DNA of 7,070 nucleotides. It comes from Pseudobdellovibrionaceae bacterium. GTDB lineage: Bacteria; Bdellovibrionota; Bdellovibrionia; Bdellovibrionales; JAMPXM01. The notes under the pieces are model-generated. The model saw nothing but the letters and a program-made list of their open reading frames with translations, had not been told where the DNA came from and made no database searches. The stretch is from contig JALHOI010000056.1 in the NCBI GenBank assembly GCA_022843085.1, forward strand, positions 4,239 to 11,308. Reading direction: 5' to 3'. The position numbers and the translations under genes were made by a program. Positions within the stretch are counted from its first letter, which is position 1. Each line of letters starts with the position of its first letter. Below are positions 1-6,159 of the stretch, piece by piece.

Positions 1-1
1 G

Positions 2-1117
2 AAGATCTATCAGTTCGCCCATCAGAGCGCGCGGCGTATGTTAGGTCTTTCGTTCAAAGAAATTACAGACGTCACTGTCACAGCAAAATATGGGTCGACG
101 GCGCAATCAGTCGTCTTAGGAACATCAAGAATTTCTAAGGATTCAAAATTGGCTGAAGCGGGCTTCTATATGGAGCCTGGCCCTCAATTCAATTACGATT
201 CAACCGGCAATCTCATCCAAATTAAAGACTTCAATTGGACACATTCAGGAAAAAACTATGTCGCTCGCTTCACTGCGAAAGCGACACCAATTGAGGTCAA
301 CTGGATGATCAATGAACCGTCTGTTCGGTATGCCGAGTTAGAGTCAGACGGCGTTTTTCGAGGCCTGATCGTAGCCGGAACGAATCTAGCGACCGCAAAA
401 GAAACGTTAAATGAATATCGCTCTTACTTCGAGGGCGAAGGTTTTGTCTTCGGCAGCCCAGTTGTGAACGACAACTTCAATGAGTATCTGAAAAGTAAAG
501 TCGCGGGCCGCGAACCGATGGACTACATGATCAAGGAAGCTCATAGCGACGGCGACGACCGAAATTTATTCCGCATGTCCAAGCAAACGACAATTATCAT
601 CGGAACTAAAAGGTCAAAAAATCGGGTCGAAGTCATCGAGCTAGTTTACCCATCTTTCGAGAAGGGTTCCGATCTGATCTCGAACGTTTCTTTCGGCGAA
701 TGGGTTCGTGAGCGCGAAGCTGCGAAAATCGGTCAGCTTGTCTACGTCAACAGTAGTTGCTGGAGTCACAACAAGGCCGCAGCCGAAATTGCGGCAGCTC
801 ATTCGCCTGTGTTGCTTGAAATAGCGACGACCACGACCGCCTACACATTTTCAGACAGCCGACAGAGCGCTCTTCGAATCTTGGTTGAGGCGCTCCACGA
901 AGGCAAATCAAACGCGGAAATTCGCGCCGATCTGAAGCAAAACCCGAACAATGCGAAGAATCTCGCAGATATCTATATTTTTCCCGATGAACCTGAATAC
1001 ACGAACAAAATCTTCTCGAAGCTTCGGTCGCCGTTCGACGTCACGCTGACTTTGTTCGAGAATAGTCGCATTCAACGACGACTCATTCCGTATCACCTCG
1101 ACGAAAGAGTTAACTAA
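2..1117 (+). CDS. 5'-truncated protein of unknown function, possible caspase-like (clan CD) domain
   Basis: The frame is open from the window edge (12 codons before the Met at 38) and that Met has no Shine-Dalgarno sequence, so the gene most likely starts outside the window. I do not recognise the family by sequence. Numbered from Met 38, residues 1-100 are beta-rich. Residues 105-290 alternate strands and helices: strand 109-114 (GLIVAG), helix 116-132, strand 136-143, helix 145-155, strand 161-169 ending in His169 (HSDGDD), strands at 184-190 and 197-205, helix 219-231, strand 233-241 ending in Cys241 (VNSSCWS), helix 245-254, strand 256-266, helix 277-289. This order resembles caspase-like folds, where a His and a Cys sit after consecutive core strands. 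Cys241 is the only cysteine in the visible protein. Against this, the usual Gly after the His is Ser here. The TAA stop overlaps the next ATG by one base, implying an operon. Coding status is secure; the fold is inference. Confidence 0.85.
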   Translation, partial: KIYQFAHQSARRMLGLSFKEITDVTVTAKYGSTAQSVVLGTSRISKDSKLAEAGFYMEPGPQFNYDSTGNLIQIKDFNWTHSGKNYVARFTAKATPIEVNWMINEPSVRYAELESDGVFRGLIVAGTNLATAKETLNEYRSYFEGEGFVFGSPVVNDNFNEYLKSKVAGREPMDYMIKEAHSDGDDRNLFRMSKQTTIIIGTKRSKNRVEVIELVYPSFEKGSDLISNVSFGEWVREREAAKIGQLVYVNSSCWSHNKAAAEIAAAHSPVLLEIATTTTAYTFSDSRQSALRILVEALHEGKSNAEIRADLKQNPNNAKNLADIYIFPDEPEYTNKIFSKLRSPFDVTLTLFENSRIQRRLIPYHLDERVN

Positions 1118-2460
1118 TGAGCAACTTGAAAAACGTATTCCGAGCAGTATCCCTGTCACTTCTCTTTTTTATCTCAGCACAGCCGCAGCTTGAGGCGCGC
1201 GAGATCTTAGACGTTGCAAGTCTCGCGATGGATACCAACCCTGCGACGCAAACGGTTCGCGCCGAAAAAGTTGCTCTTATCGCAGAACGTCTGATTCAGG
1301 CCATGAACTACTCGGATGCCGAGCGGACCATCGAGATCGCCTTAGACCTTGACGCCGATAATTTTCGAGCCCAGCTGCTTCACAAAATGTTGCGGTTGAT
1401 TTTGCCGTTTCGAGGATTCTCTTTGCGTCTCGATCCGATCGTTCAACGGATGTCGCCGCAAGATGTTGCGAGTTACGTAAAATCGGAAAACGCAAATCGC
1501 AAAGATCCGCGCTACCGAAAGTTTGCGCTCGACCCAAGATTTCCGCCGTTCAAAAACGGCGAAGACATACGCAAATTTTTTCGCTCGCACATCAAAGCTC
1601 TCGACGAAATAATTCTTTTCATTCAAGAAAACGAGCATCGACAGATTTCGGTACATTCACCCGCCCGCAGCGCAAAGCCGCAAGGAAACTCTTACTTTCC
1701 GTGTGATATCATTCAAGTTGCCCCGCATGTGTACGCCGTCGAGACTTGCGTCGCTTGGGAAGAAGCGAAACCAAGTCGAATTACGAAATACGACTGGCAA
1801 GCTTTTCGCCTCGATTTGATCAAGACTAAGTGGTCGATGACCTTACTTCTAGCTTACTCGATGGACGGCCTTGACGACATCGTCGTCAAGCTCTCGCACA
1901 CGCCGAAGAACAAGCTGACGGTTCAGAAATTTACTCGCATCATTCAAGACAGCGCTAACTTCGGCAAGCTCGTGGATCGAAGCGATCTTGCAAACCTTGA
2001 GGCGCTTGGCCACGAAGCTACGTTTGTCGTTCGACAACTCATGAAAGAGGATGCCTGTAAAAGTGGAGAACCCAAACGTCGAACAGGCCATTACTTTGAC
2101 CGTACACGATGCTTCAAACTCGAATTTCCATTTTTCGGGCCCGCCTACCAAAAAAGTCTGATGGGACCGATCGAAGCACAGATCGAAATCGCAAAGAGCT
2201 ATGTCTTCAATGGCGTGAGTCAAACCAAGACCGTTCCTTATAAAACCCAGTTTGATATGCGAAATGCAACGACTGGGCAGGTCGCATCACTGCAAACTTT
2301 GTTACCCTCTCGGTTCGATCGATGTGGTCGTGCAACCGGATTCGATGATGGCAGTCTCAACGGATTCTTACCACGCGGCGATTGGCTTTTCATCTCTGAC
2401 TCGTTCCGCGGGATTGAATACAACGGTGTCCTCTTAAATTCGAACTGCGTGAGAGAATGA
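1117..2460 (+). CDS. exported protein of unknown function with TPR-like helices and six cysteines
   Basis: This 447-residue protein starts with a Sec signal peptide: Lys/Arg residues, a hydrophobic core (SLSLLFFISA) and a likely signal peptidase I site after Leu-Glu-Ala27. Mature residues around 50-92 look like one TPR-type helix pair (helix, NYSDAERTIEIALDLD, helix), which would suggest protein binding. The rest matches nothing I recognise. All six cysteines (FPCD, ETCV, DACK, TRCF, DRCG, SNCV) lie in the C-terminal 60 percent, an even number consistent with disulfides in the periplasm or outside the cell. The ATG shares its A with the preceding stop (TAATG), and only a weak AAAGAG precedes it, so translation is probably coupled to the upstream gene. 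Its own stop overlaps the next start as ATGA. Function unknown; it may act with the upstream caspase-like candidate, which is inference from the operon layout only. Confidence 0.85.
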   Translation: MSNLKNVFRAVSLSLLFFISAQPQLEAREILDVASLAMDTNPATQTVRAEKVALIAERLIQAMNYSDAERTIEIALDLDADNFRAQLLHKMLRLILPFRGFSLRLDPIVQRMSPQDVASYVKSENANRKDPRYRKFALDPRFPPFKNGEDIRKFFRSHIKALDEIILFIQENEHRQISVHSPARSAKPQGNSYFPCDIIQVAPHVYAVETCVAWEEAKPSRITKYDWQAFRLDLIKTKWSMTLLLAYSMDGLDDIVVKLSHTPKNKLTVQKFTRIIQDSANFGKLVDRSDLANLEALGHEATFVVRQLMKEDACKSGEPKRRTGHYFDRTRCFKLEFPFFGPAYQKSLMGPIEAQIEIAKSYVFNGVSQTKTVPYKTQFDMRNATTGQVASLQTLLPSRFDRCGRATGFDDGSLNGFLPRGDWLFISDSFRGIEYNGVLLNSNCVRE

Positions 2461-2810
2461 TTCGATTCGCCGCGCCGCTGTTCGCAGTCTCTATTTTTTT
2501 TCTGGCCGCTTTCGGCTCTTTTTCGAAGGCACTCGCGTCACCAATTGAGGTGATGCGTGGCGTACGAATCAATTCTTGTAACGAAGTGGTTTGTATCGAG
2601 GTCTTTAGCCCCGTCGTATCGCGCAGCGTACTTCGCAACGAGTACGCGCTCGAACAAGCCGACATCAAGATCGTAAGACTGCAACCGAGTCGAGAAACAG
2701 TTGCCTTGAAAGCAATAAGTGCTCGAACCGACGAGCATTGGAGCATCTGGTTGATTCAGACTAAAAATGGCTTGCGGCTTCTCGACGCGACGACCGGTGT
2801 ATTGGAGTAG
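2457..2810 (+). CDS. small exported protein of unknown function with CxxxxC motif
   Basis: A 117-residue protein with a clear signal peptide: MIR, a long hydrophobic stretch to about residue 20, and an Ala-Leu-Ala27 cleavage motif before Ser28. The mature part of about 90 residues is predicted by eye to be mostly beta strand (VRGVRINS, VVCIEVFSPV, DIKIVRLQ, HWSIWLIQ) and carries just two cysteines, Cys41 and Cys46, which could form a disulfide. No family is recognised. The ATG overlaps the preceding TGA by four bases (ATGA) with only a weak purine stretch before it, so it is the third gene of a coupled operon. A run of eight T at 2494-2501 inside the signal sequence is a possible slippage site. 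The gene ends 23 bases before the convergent M48 gene, with no convincing terminator between. Confidence 0.8.
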   Translation: MIRFAAPLFAVSIFFLAAFGSFSKALASPIEVMRGVRINSCNEVVCIEVFSPVVSRSVLRNEYALEQADIKIVRLQPSRETVALKAISARTDEHWSIWLIQTKNGLRLLDATTGVLE

Positions 2811-2833
2811 GGTTCGAGCGACTCCCAACTCAA

Positions 2834-3721
2834 TTACGGAATCATTTTTTTGAATTCAGCAAAACGTGCCGCACGCGCTTTTTTCGTGTCGACGACGCCC
2901 TTTTTTTGCATTTTCGCAAAGTCGCGCTTCAGCCACCCGACGCGCTCTCGGCTGCCGGGATGCCGAGCCGACGTCTGATCTTTCTGCGTCTCGGTAAAGT
3001 CGATGTAATCGCCGGGGTAATAGCCACCTCGATAGGTGGCTAACAGACCACCGCGATCGGCGATTTTTTCTTGCGCACGCGAAAAAGGATTCTGAAAGAA
3101 TCGTTCAGAAGCTTTGGCCGCTAAGGTTTGTCCGCTGTCGCCAGACTCATTGACCAATGCGCCATCCTCCTCTGAGGTTTTTAGCGCTGCAGCTTCAACT
3201 TCGCTTAGGCCATCTTGGCAGACGACGTGAGTCGCCTCGTGAGCCAAAACGCCCGCAAGTTCGTCTTCGGTCTTCATTTTCTTTAAGAGTCCAGTGGAAA
3301 CAAAAATGAATCCGCCAGGCATCGACATCGCTAAATCTTCGTTCGATTGAATCGCAGCAAACCGAAAACCCTTTGAGGGACGCGACTTTTCTCGACCGCC
3401 CGAACACTTGATATTTTTTGCGCCGTTGTCGAGATGAAGCGCGACATATTGCCCGACTCTGTTCAGGTAAAGCGTGATTTTTTCGTCGTCGACAAGCGGA
3501 TGTCTTTTCAGCAGCGCCGCCGACATCTCGTAGCCGATCTGATGGGCCTGATCGGGACTCATTCTAATCGGAGCGACTGATATTGCTTCTCCTATTGCTT
3601 CTTCACCCACCGTCTCGCCGGGTGGTGCTGCAGTCTCTTTCACCGTTTCGCAGCCCGCCAGAAAAAAACATGCGGCCAAGGCAAGAAAGCCGAAACGACT
3701 GACTTGATTCGAATACTTCAT
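2834..3721 (-). CDS. M48-family zinc metalloprotease, lipoprotein
   Basis: A 295-residue lipoprotein with a lipobox LAGC (Cys24) after a hydrophobic signal; the following residue is Glu, which by the E. coli +2 rule favours the outer membrane. A low-complexity linker (about 25-50) precedes the peptidase domain. The catalytic zinc motif is HEATH at 161-165, the third ligand is Glu218 in EKIAD (ExxxD), and MPGGFIFVSTGLL (134-146) and HPGSRER are the usual M48 landmarks of BepA/LoiP/YcaL-like envelope proteases. In that family these enzymes degrade or help fold misassembled outer-membrane proteins; the substrate here is unknown. Cys168 lies just after the zinc helix, where many relatives have a conserved His-containing stretch. 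The upstream 91-residue gene stops 12 bases before this start, and the Shine-Dalgarno AGGGGA sits in that gap, so the two are probably co-transcribed. Family assignment is strong; physiological role is inferred. Confidence 0.93.
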   Translation of the reverse strand: MKYSNQVSRFGFLALAACFFLAGCETVKETAAPPGETVGEEAIGEAISVAPIRMSPDQAHQIGYEMSAALLKRHPLVDDEKITLYLNRVGQYVALHLDNGAKNIKCSGGREKSRPSKGFRFAAIQSNEDLAMSMPGGFIFVSTGLLKKMKTEDELAGVLAHEATHVVCQDGLSEVEAAALKTSEEDGALVNESGDSGQTLAAKASERFFQNPFSRAQEKIADRGGLLATYRGGYYPGDYIDFTETQKDQTSARHPGSRERVGWLKRDFAKMQKKGVVDTKKARAARFAEFKKMIP

Positions 3722-3733
3722 CAGAGTCCCCTG

Positions 3734-4009
3734 TTACTTCAAAATCCGGCTTTTGAGTCCGCCGGATTTCATAAAGGTCATAATCTCGCTATCGCTAATC
3801 TTAATCGTATCAAGTCGATCGAGAGCGGGGTTGCTCGCGGTTTTCGGCCCTGCAGAGGAAGCCGGTGCGCCCGGATCGAAGCCAGCATCATCTGCGCCCA
3901 TTAAATCTTCGACGGAACTATTAGGCCCTGTGTTCTCCGCATCTTGGGCGTGTGCGAAATTAGAAAAAATCGCAATGGCTGCTAGCAAAATTAAATTACT
4001 TTTCGTCAT
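3734..4009 (-). CDS. small exported protein of unknown function upstream of the M48 protease
   Basis: This 91-residue protein has a textbook signal peptide (MTKSNLILLAAIAIF, then Ala-His-Ala before Gln) and no cysteine, so it should be a soluble periplasmic protein of about 70 residues. The mature part opens with an acidic, Pro/Ala/Gly-rich and probably disordered segment (VEDLMGADDAGFDPGAPASS) and ends in a basic C terminus (KSGGLKSRILK). A GGAG Shine-Dalgarno nine bases before the ATG supports the start. A similar-sized open frame on the other strand lacks these properties. The gene lies 12 bases upstream of the M48 protease gene on the same strand, so it may be a partner, regulator or substrate of that enzyme; this is inference from position. 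No family is recognised. Confidence 0.75.
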   Translation of the reverse strand: MTKSNLILLAAIAIFSNFAHAQDAENTGPNSSVEDLMGADDAGFDPGAPASSAGPKTASNPALDRLDTIKISDSEIMTFMKSGGLKSRILK

Positions 4010-4166
4010 GGTGCTAGGCTCCGTATTTTAGCTGCCGCTTTTGATACGATATTGCACCTCGATCGAATGCGACTTGGCAACGTCGGCGCGCGTTCAGAGT
4101 GATCAACAAGAGTTCGCCTCTACCAAAGCCTGGTTCCTCACGAACTTGGAACCTTGTTCAGTACGG
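4010..4166. other. 157-base intergenic gap with GGTTCC/GGAACC inverted repeat
   Basis: This gap separates the response regulator gene from the 91-residue exported protein gene; both run on the - strand. I see no credible coding frame in it. It holds a 6-bp inverted repeat, GGTTCC at 4132-4137 and GGAACC at 4148-4153, with a 10-base loop, located 14-35 bases past the response-regulator stop. It lacks a T tract in either direction, so it is at best a weak terminator or processing site. The promoter for the small-protein/M48 pair should also lie here. On the - strand there are AT-rich words (CAATATCGTATC) about 30-40 bases before that start, but no well-spaced -35/-10 pair. Confidence 0.35.
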
Positions 4167-4667
4167 CTACTCGTTTTTGTTCAACTCGAGCAGCGTACGG
4201 ATCGTCTTTTTGACTTTCTCGATTTCAAAAGGCTTTTTGATATAGTCGTCTGCACCGGCCTCAAAGCCCCGCTTCACGTCGAACTCAGACGTTTTTCCGC
4301 TGATGAAGACAAGAGGAATATTTTTTAGTGAATCATGTTCGCGAAGCAACTTTGCGAGTTCGAGCCCGTTAATCCAAGGTAGCCCGACATCAAGGATGAT
4401 CAGGTCGATCGGCTTGTCGCCAATTGCTTCACCCAACTGGGTACCGTCGGCCGCGCTTCGAACATCCAGTCCCTCGCTTTCAAGAATTCGCTTCAGCGCG
4501 GCTCGCATTGTCTCGTCATCTTCGATGATGAGGACCGACGGCTTAACCTTCCGATTCTTGAAATCGCGAACCGACTTAAGATCGATGACTTCTCCAGAAG
4601 ACATTCGCTCGCGCGCGAGTCGTTCGATTTTCGCGACGAGTTCTTTTGCGTCGATCTTTTTCGACAC
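4167..4667 (-). CDS. stand-alone response regulator receiver protein with N-terminal extension
   Basis: A 166-residue cytoplasmic signalling protein. Residues about 43-162 form a complete CheY-like receiver domain: acidic pair Asp50/Asp51 (LIIEDDE), phospho-acceptor Asp93 (LIILDVGLP), Ser123 (FISGK), switch aromatic Tyr142 and Lys145 in the KKPF motif. All catalytic residues are present, so it should be phosphorylatable by a sensor kinase; none is encoded here. There is no output domain. In front is a charged, helical extension of about 42 residues, longer than in CheY or Spo0F. The start is GTG at 4665-4667, three bases after the trxB stop, with only a weak AGG-type ribosome site, which suggests translational coupling to trxB. 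An ATG at codon 22 would still keep the receiver domain intact and is the alternative start. Its output could be protein-protein contact through the extension (inference). Confidence 0.92.
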   Translation of the reverse strand: MSKKIDAKELVAKIERLARERMSSGEVIDLKSVRDFKNRKVKPSVLIIEDDETMRAALKRILESEGLDVRSAADGTQLGEAIGDKPIDLIILDVGLPWINGLELAKLLREHDSLKNIPLVFISGKTSEFDVKRGFEAGADDYIKKPFEIEKVKKTIRTLLELNKNE

Positions 4668-4670
4668 CGA

Positions 4671-5603
4671 CTAAGCCTGCTGCGCTTCGAGCCATCGCTC
4701 GGCATCGATGGCCGCCATGCAACCGCTGCCTGCGGCTGTGATCGCCTGGCGGTAGTGGTGGTCTTGAACGTCTCCACATGCGAATACGCCTGGAATATCG
4801 GTGTAAGCCGAATGCGACTTGGTTATCAGGTAACCCGTTTCATTCGTCTTCAACTGACCGCCAAGCATTTTCGTGTTGGGCTCGTGACCAATCGCGAGGA
4901 AAAACCCTTGAATCGGAAGCAGCCGCTTTTCACCGCTCACGGTACTGACGAGGCGGGCGCCCGTAACAAATTTGTCGCCCACAACTTCTTCGACTGCAGT
5001 ATTCCATAAGACTTCAATTTTTGGATTCTTAAGGGCTTTATCCGCCATGATTTTTGAAGCACGAAACGAGTCGCGGCGATGAATGATATAAACTTTCTTT
5101 GCGAATCTCGTGAGGAACGTCGCCTCTTCCATCGCGGTGTCTCCACCGCCGACGACGGCGACATCCATATCGCGGAAGAACGCGCCATCGCAGGTCGCAC
5201 ACGCCGAGACACCCTTATTCGCGAAGGCTTTCTCTGACGGCAGACCGAGGTATTTTGCCGTTGCACCCGTCGAGATGATCACAGTTTTCGAAAGATACAT
5301 CGTCTCGCCGACCCAAACTTTAAACGGACGCTGACTGAGATCGACTTTTGTTACGAGCTTTCGGACAAAGCGAGTTCCAAAACGTTCTGATTGTTTTCGC
5401 ATGTGATCCATCAACTCGGGGCCGGTGATTCCTTCGGGAAATCCCGGAAAGTTTTCAACTTCAGTTGTGATCATCAGCTGTCCGCCGGCTTCTTCGCCTT
5501 CGAACATCAATGGCTTAAGAAGCGCACGTGAAGCATAAATCGCGGCTGTGTAGCCCGCGGGACCCGAACCAATAATAATCACGTTCTCAATCGTTTCGCT
5601 CAT
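4671..5603 (-). CDS. trxB: thioredoxin reductase (NADPH)
   Basis: Low-molecular-weight thioredoxin reductase, 310 residues, the normal family length. This FAD enzyme passes electrons from NADPH to thioredoxin in the cytoplasm. Visible motifs in order: FAD-binding GSGPAG (12-17), redox-active CATC (Cys135/Cys138, followed by DG), NADPH-binding GGGDTA (152-157), NADPH-preference motif HRRDSFR (175-181), and the C-terminal FAD motif FACGDVQD with Asp278, followed by YRQAITAAGSGCMAA. The start chosen is the ATG at 5601-5603 because the protein then opens MSETIENVIIIGSGPAG, as in the family, and a GAAGGG ribosome site lies six bases upstream. The frame stays open another 95 codons upstream, but those residues are not TrxB-like and cross the divergent promoter region and the ferredoxin gene. 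It is followed after three bases by the response regulator gene and faces the ferredoxin gene divergently. Confidence 0.97.
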   Translation of the reverse strand: MSETIENVIIIGSGPAGYTAAIYASRALLKPLMFEGEEAGGQLMITTEVENFPGFPEGITGPELMDHMRKQSERFGTRFVRKLVTKVDLSQRPFKVWVGETMYLSKTVIISTGATAKYLGLPSEKAFANKGVSACATCDGAFFRDMDVAVVGGGDTAMEEATFLTRFAKKVYIIHRRDSFRASKIMADKALKNPKIEVLWNTAVEEVVGDKFVTGARLVSTVSGEKRLLPIQGFFLAIGHEPNTKMLGGQLKTNETGYLITKSHSAYTDIPGVFACGDVQDHHYRQAITAAGSGCMAAIDAERWLEAQQA

Positions 5604-5727
5604 GCCGTACCCTTCGTTATCATCTTCGCGCGACCAGAATAAACAGGGTGCGTCGCGTGGTCCACCCCCAGCATTACGGTCTATAAAATTCCGTTGCATC
5701 GCGCTACGATTGATTCGAGGAGTTCCC
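5604..5727. promoter_or_regulatory. divergent trxB/ferredoxin promoter region
   Basis: This 124-base gap between two divergent starts must hold promoters for both directions if each is transcribed from its own. The best single element is TATAAA at 5682-5687, a possible -10 for the ferredoxin that would give a leader of about 34 bases; the sequence 17 bases before it is not a good -35 match. Read on the other strand the same stretch gives TATAGA, a possible but weak -10 for trxB. A C-rich tract (CCACCCCCA, 5662-5670) lies beside it. No clear operator is seen. The existence of promoters is inferred from layout; their exact positions are uncertain. Confidence 0.4.
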
Positions 5728-6051
5728 ATGAGTTCGACCGTGCGCCCCGGCGTGATTCGTTTCGCAAAACCTGACCTCAAGTCCAGTCGCGGAGACATCG
5801 AAGTGCCACGCGGTTCGGTGTTGATGGAGGCCCTTCTAAAAGCGGGCTTGCCGGTCGCCTCATCCTGTCGCGGCGACGGCGTTTGCACAAAATGTCGGCT
5901 TCGCGTTCGTGAATTAGAGGCGGGCGCCGCCTCAGGGATTTCAGACTTTGAACGCGGCTTGCTCGACCGAATTCAAGCTGACCGTGCTGAGCGCATCAGC
6001 TGCCAAACCGAAGTACTGGGCCTGATCGAAGTCGACGCCGACTACTGGTGA
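5728..6051 (+). CDS. [2Fe-2S] ferredoxin
   Basis: A 107-residue soluble ferredoxin that should carry single electrons in the cytoplasm. The cluster ligands are Cys47, Cys53 and Cys56 (C-x5-C-x2-C in SSCRGDGVCTKC) and Cys92 (ISCQTEV), fitting the beta-grasp [2Fe-2S] fold. The N-terminal strand pair (GVIRFAKP, GDIEVPRGSVLMEALLKAG) and the end VDADYW are typical of small bacterial ferredoxins. The start was chosen at ATG 5728 because a strong GAGGAG ribosome site lies five bases upstream and the domain begins directly after it. A longer in-frame start at 5602 adds 42 non-homologous-looking residues and overlaps the trxB start codon. Redox partner unknown; it stands divergent to trxB, but ferredoxins of this type do not normally serve NADPH-dependent TrxB, so a functional link is only possible. 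The C-x5-C spacing is that of adrenodoxin/Isc-type proteins rather than plant-type C-x4-C. Confidence 0.93.
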   Translation: MSSTVRPGVIRFAKPDLKSSRGDIEVPRGSVLMEALLKAGLPVASSCRGDGVCTKCRLRVRELEAGAASGISDFERGLLDRIQADRAERISCQTEVLGLIEVDADYW

Positions 6052-6080
6052 ACAAGTTCACCGCAAGGATCAAGTTGAAA

Positions 6081-6099
6081 AGGTGACCTTCGGTGACCT
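6081..6099. promoter_or_regulatory. imperfect palindrome AGGTGACC-TTC-GGTGACCT
   Basis: The 19 bases aggtgaccttcggtgacct form a palindrome with one G/G mismatch (position 5 against 15) around a TTC centre. Equally it is a direct repeat of GGTGACC spaced by three bases. It begins 30 bases after the ferredoxin stop and lies just after a TTGAAA word (6075-6080) that could be a -35 element, though no -10 follows at proper spacing. It may be a weak terminator hairpin of the ferredoxin transcript (no T tract follows) or an operator for the downstream lipoprotein gene. The symmetry is seen directly; the role is inferred. Confidence 0.35.
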
Positions 6100-6111
6100 C
6101 GACTTTGCTTA

Positions 6112-6143
6112 GAGAGTTCGCGAATCCACCGCGAACCCATCTC
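6112..6143 (+). promoter_or_regulatory. leader stem-loop just upstream of lipoprotein ribosome site
   Basis: A perfect 7-bp inverted repeat, GTTCGCG (6116-6122) and CGCGAAC (6130-6136), encloses a 7-base loop. It can be extended by GAGA (6112-6115) pairing with TCTC (6140-6143) across a 3-base bulge. The structure ends only five bases before the strong ribosome site AAAGGAGA of the lipoprotein gene. In the mRNA it could insulate or tune translation. There is no T tract, so it is not a standard intrinsic terminator. Confidence 0.35.
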
Positions 6144-6159
6144 AACAAAGGAGACCTCT

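Noticed and set aside
1277..2828. Several - strand open frames of 60-124 codons under the left operon
   Set aside because: They overlap three continuous + strand genes with signal peptides; the base composition (TTCG/CGAA-rich, few stops on the opposite strand) explains them.
2861..2884. Terminator-like stem CGTG-CCG-CACG followed by six T, for the left operon
   Set aside because: The stem is only four base pairs, three bases separate it from the T run, and it lies inside the M48 coding region.
3753..4031. 92-codon + strand frame opposite the small exported protein
   Set aside because: It lacks a ribosome site and overlaps a gene with a clear signal peptide, ribosome site and operon context on the - strand.
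4041..4674. + strand open frames across the response regulator gene
   Set aside because: They are antisense to an intact receiver domain with all catalytic residues, and have no domain features or ribosome sites of their own.
5602..5727. Longer ferredoxin start at 5602
   Set aside because: It overlaps the trxB start and adds residues with no ferredoxin character; the ATG at 5728 has a strong GAGGAG site.
5604..5888. N-terminal 95-codon extension of the trxB frame
   Set aside because: The added residues are not TrxB-like, cross the ferredoxin gene start on the other strand, and a good ribosome site precedes the ATG at 5603.
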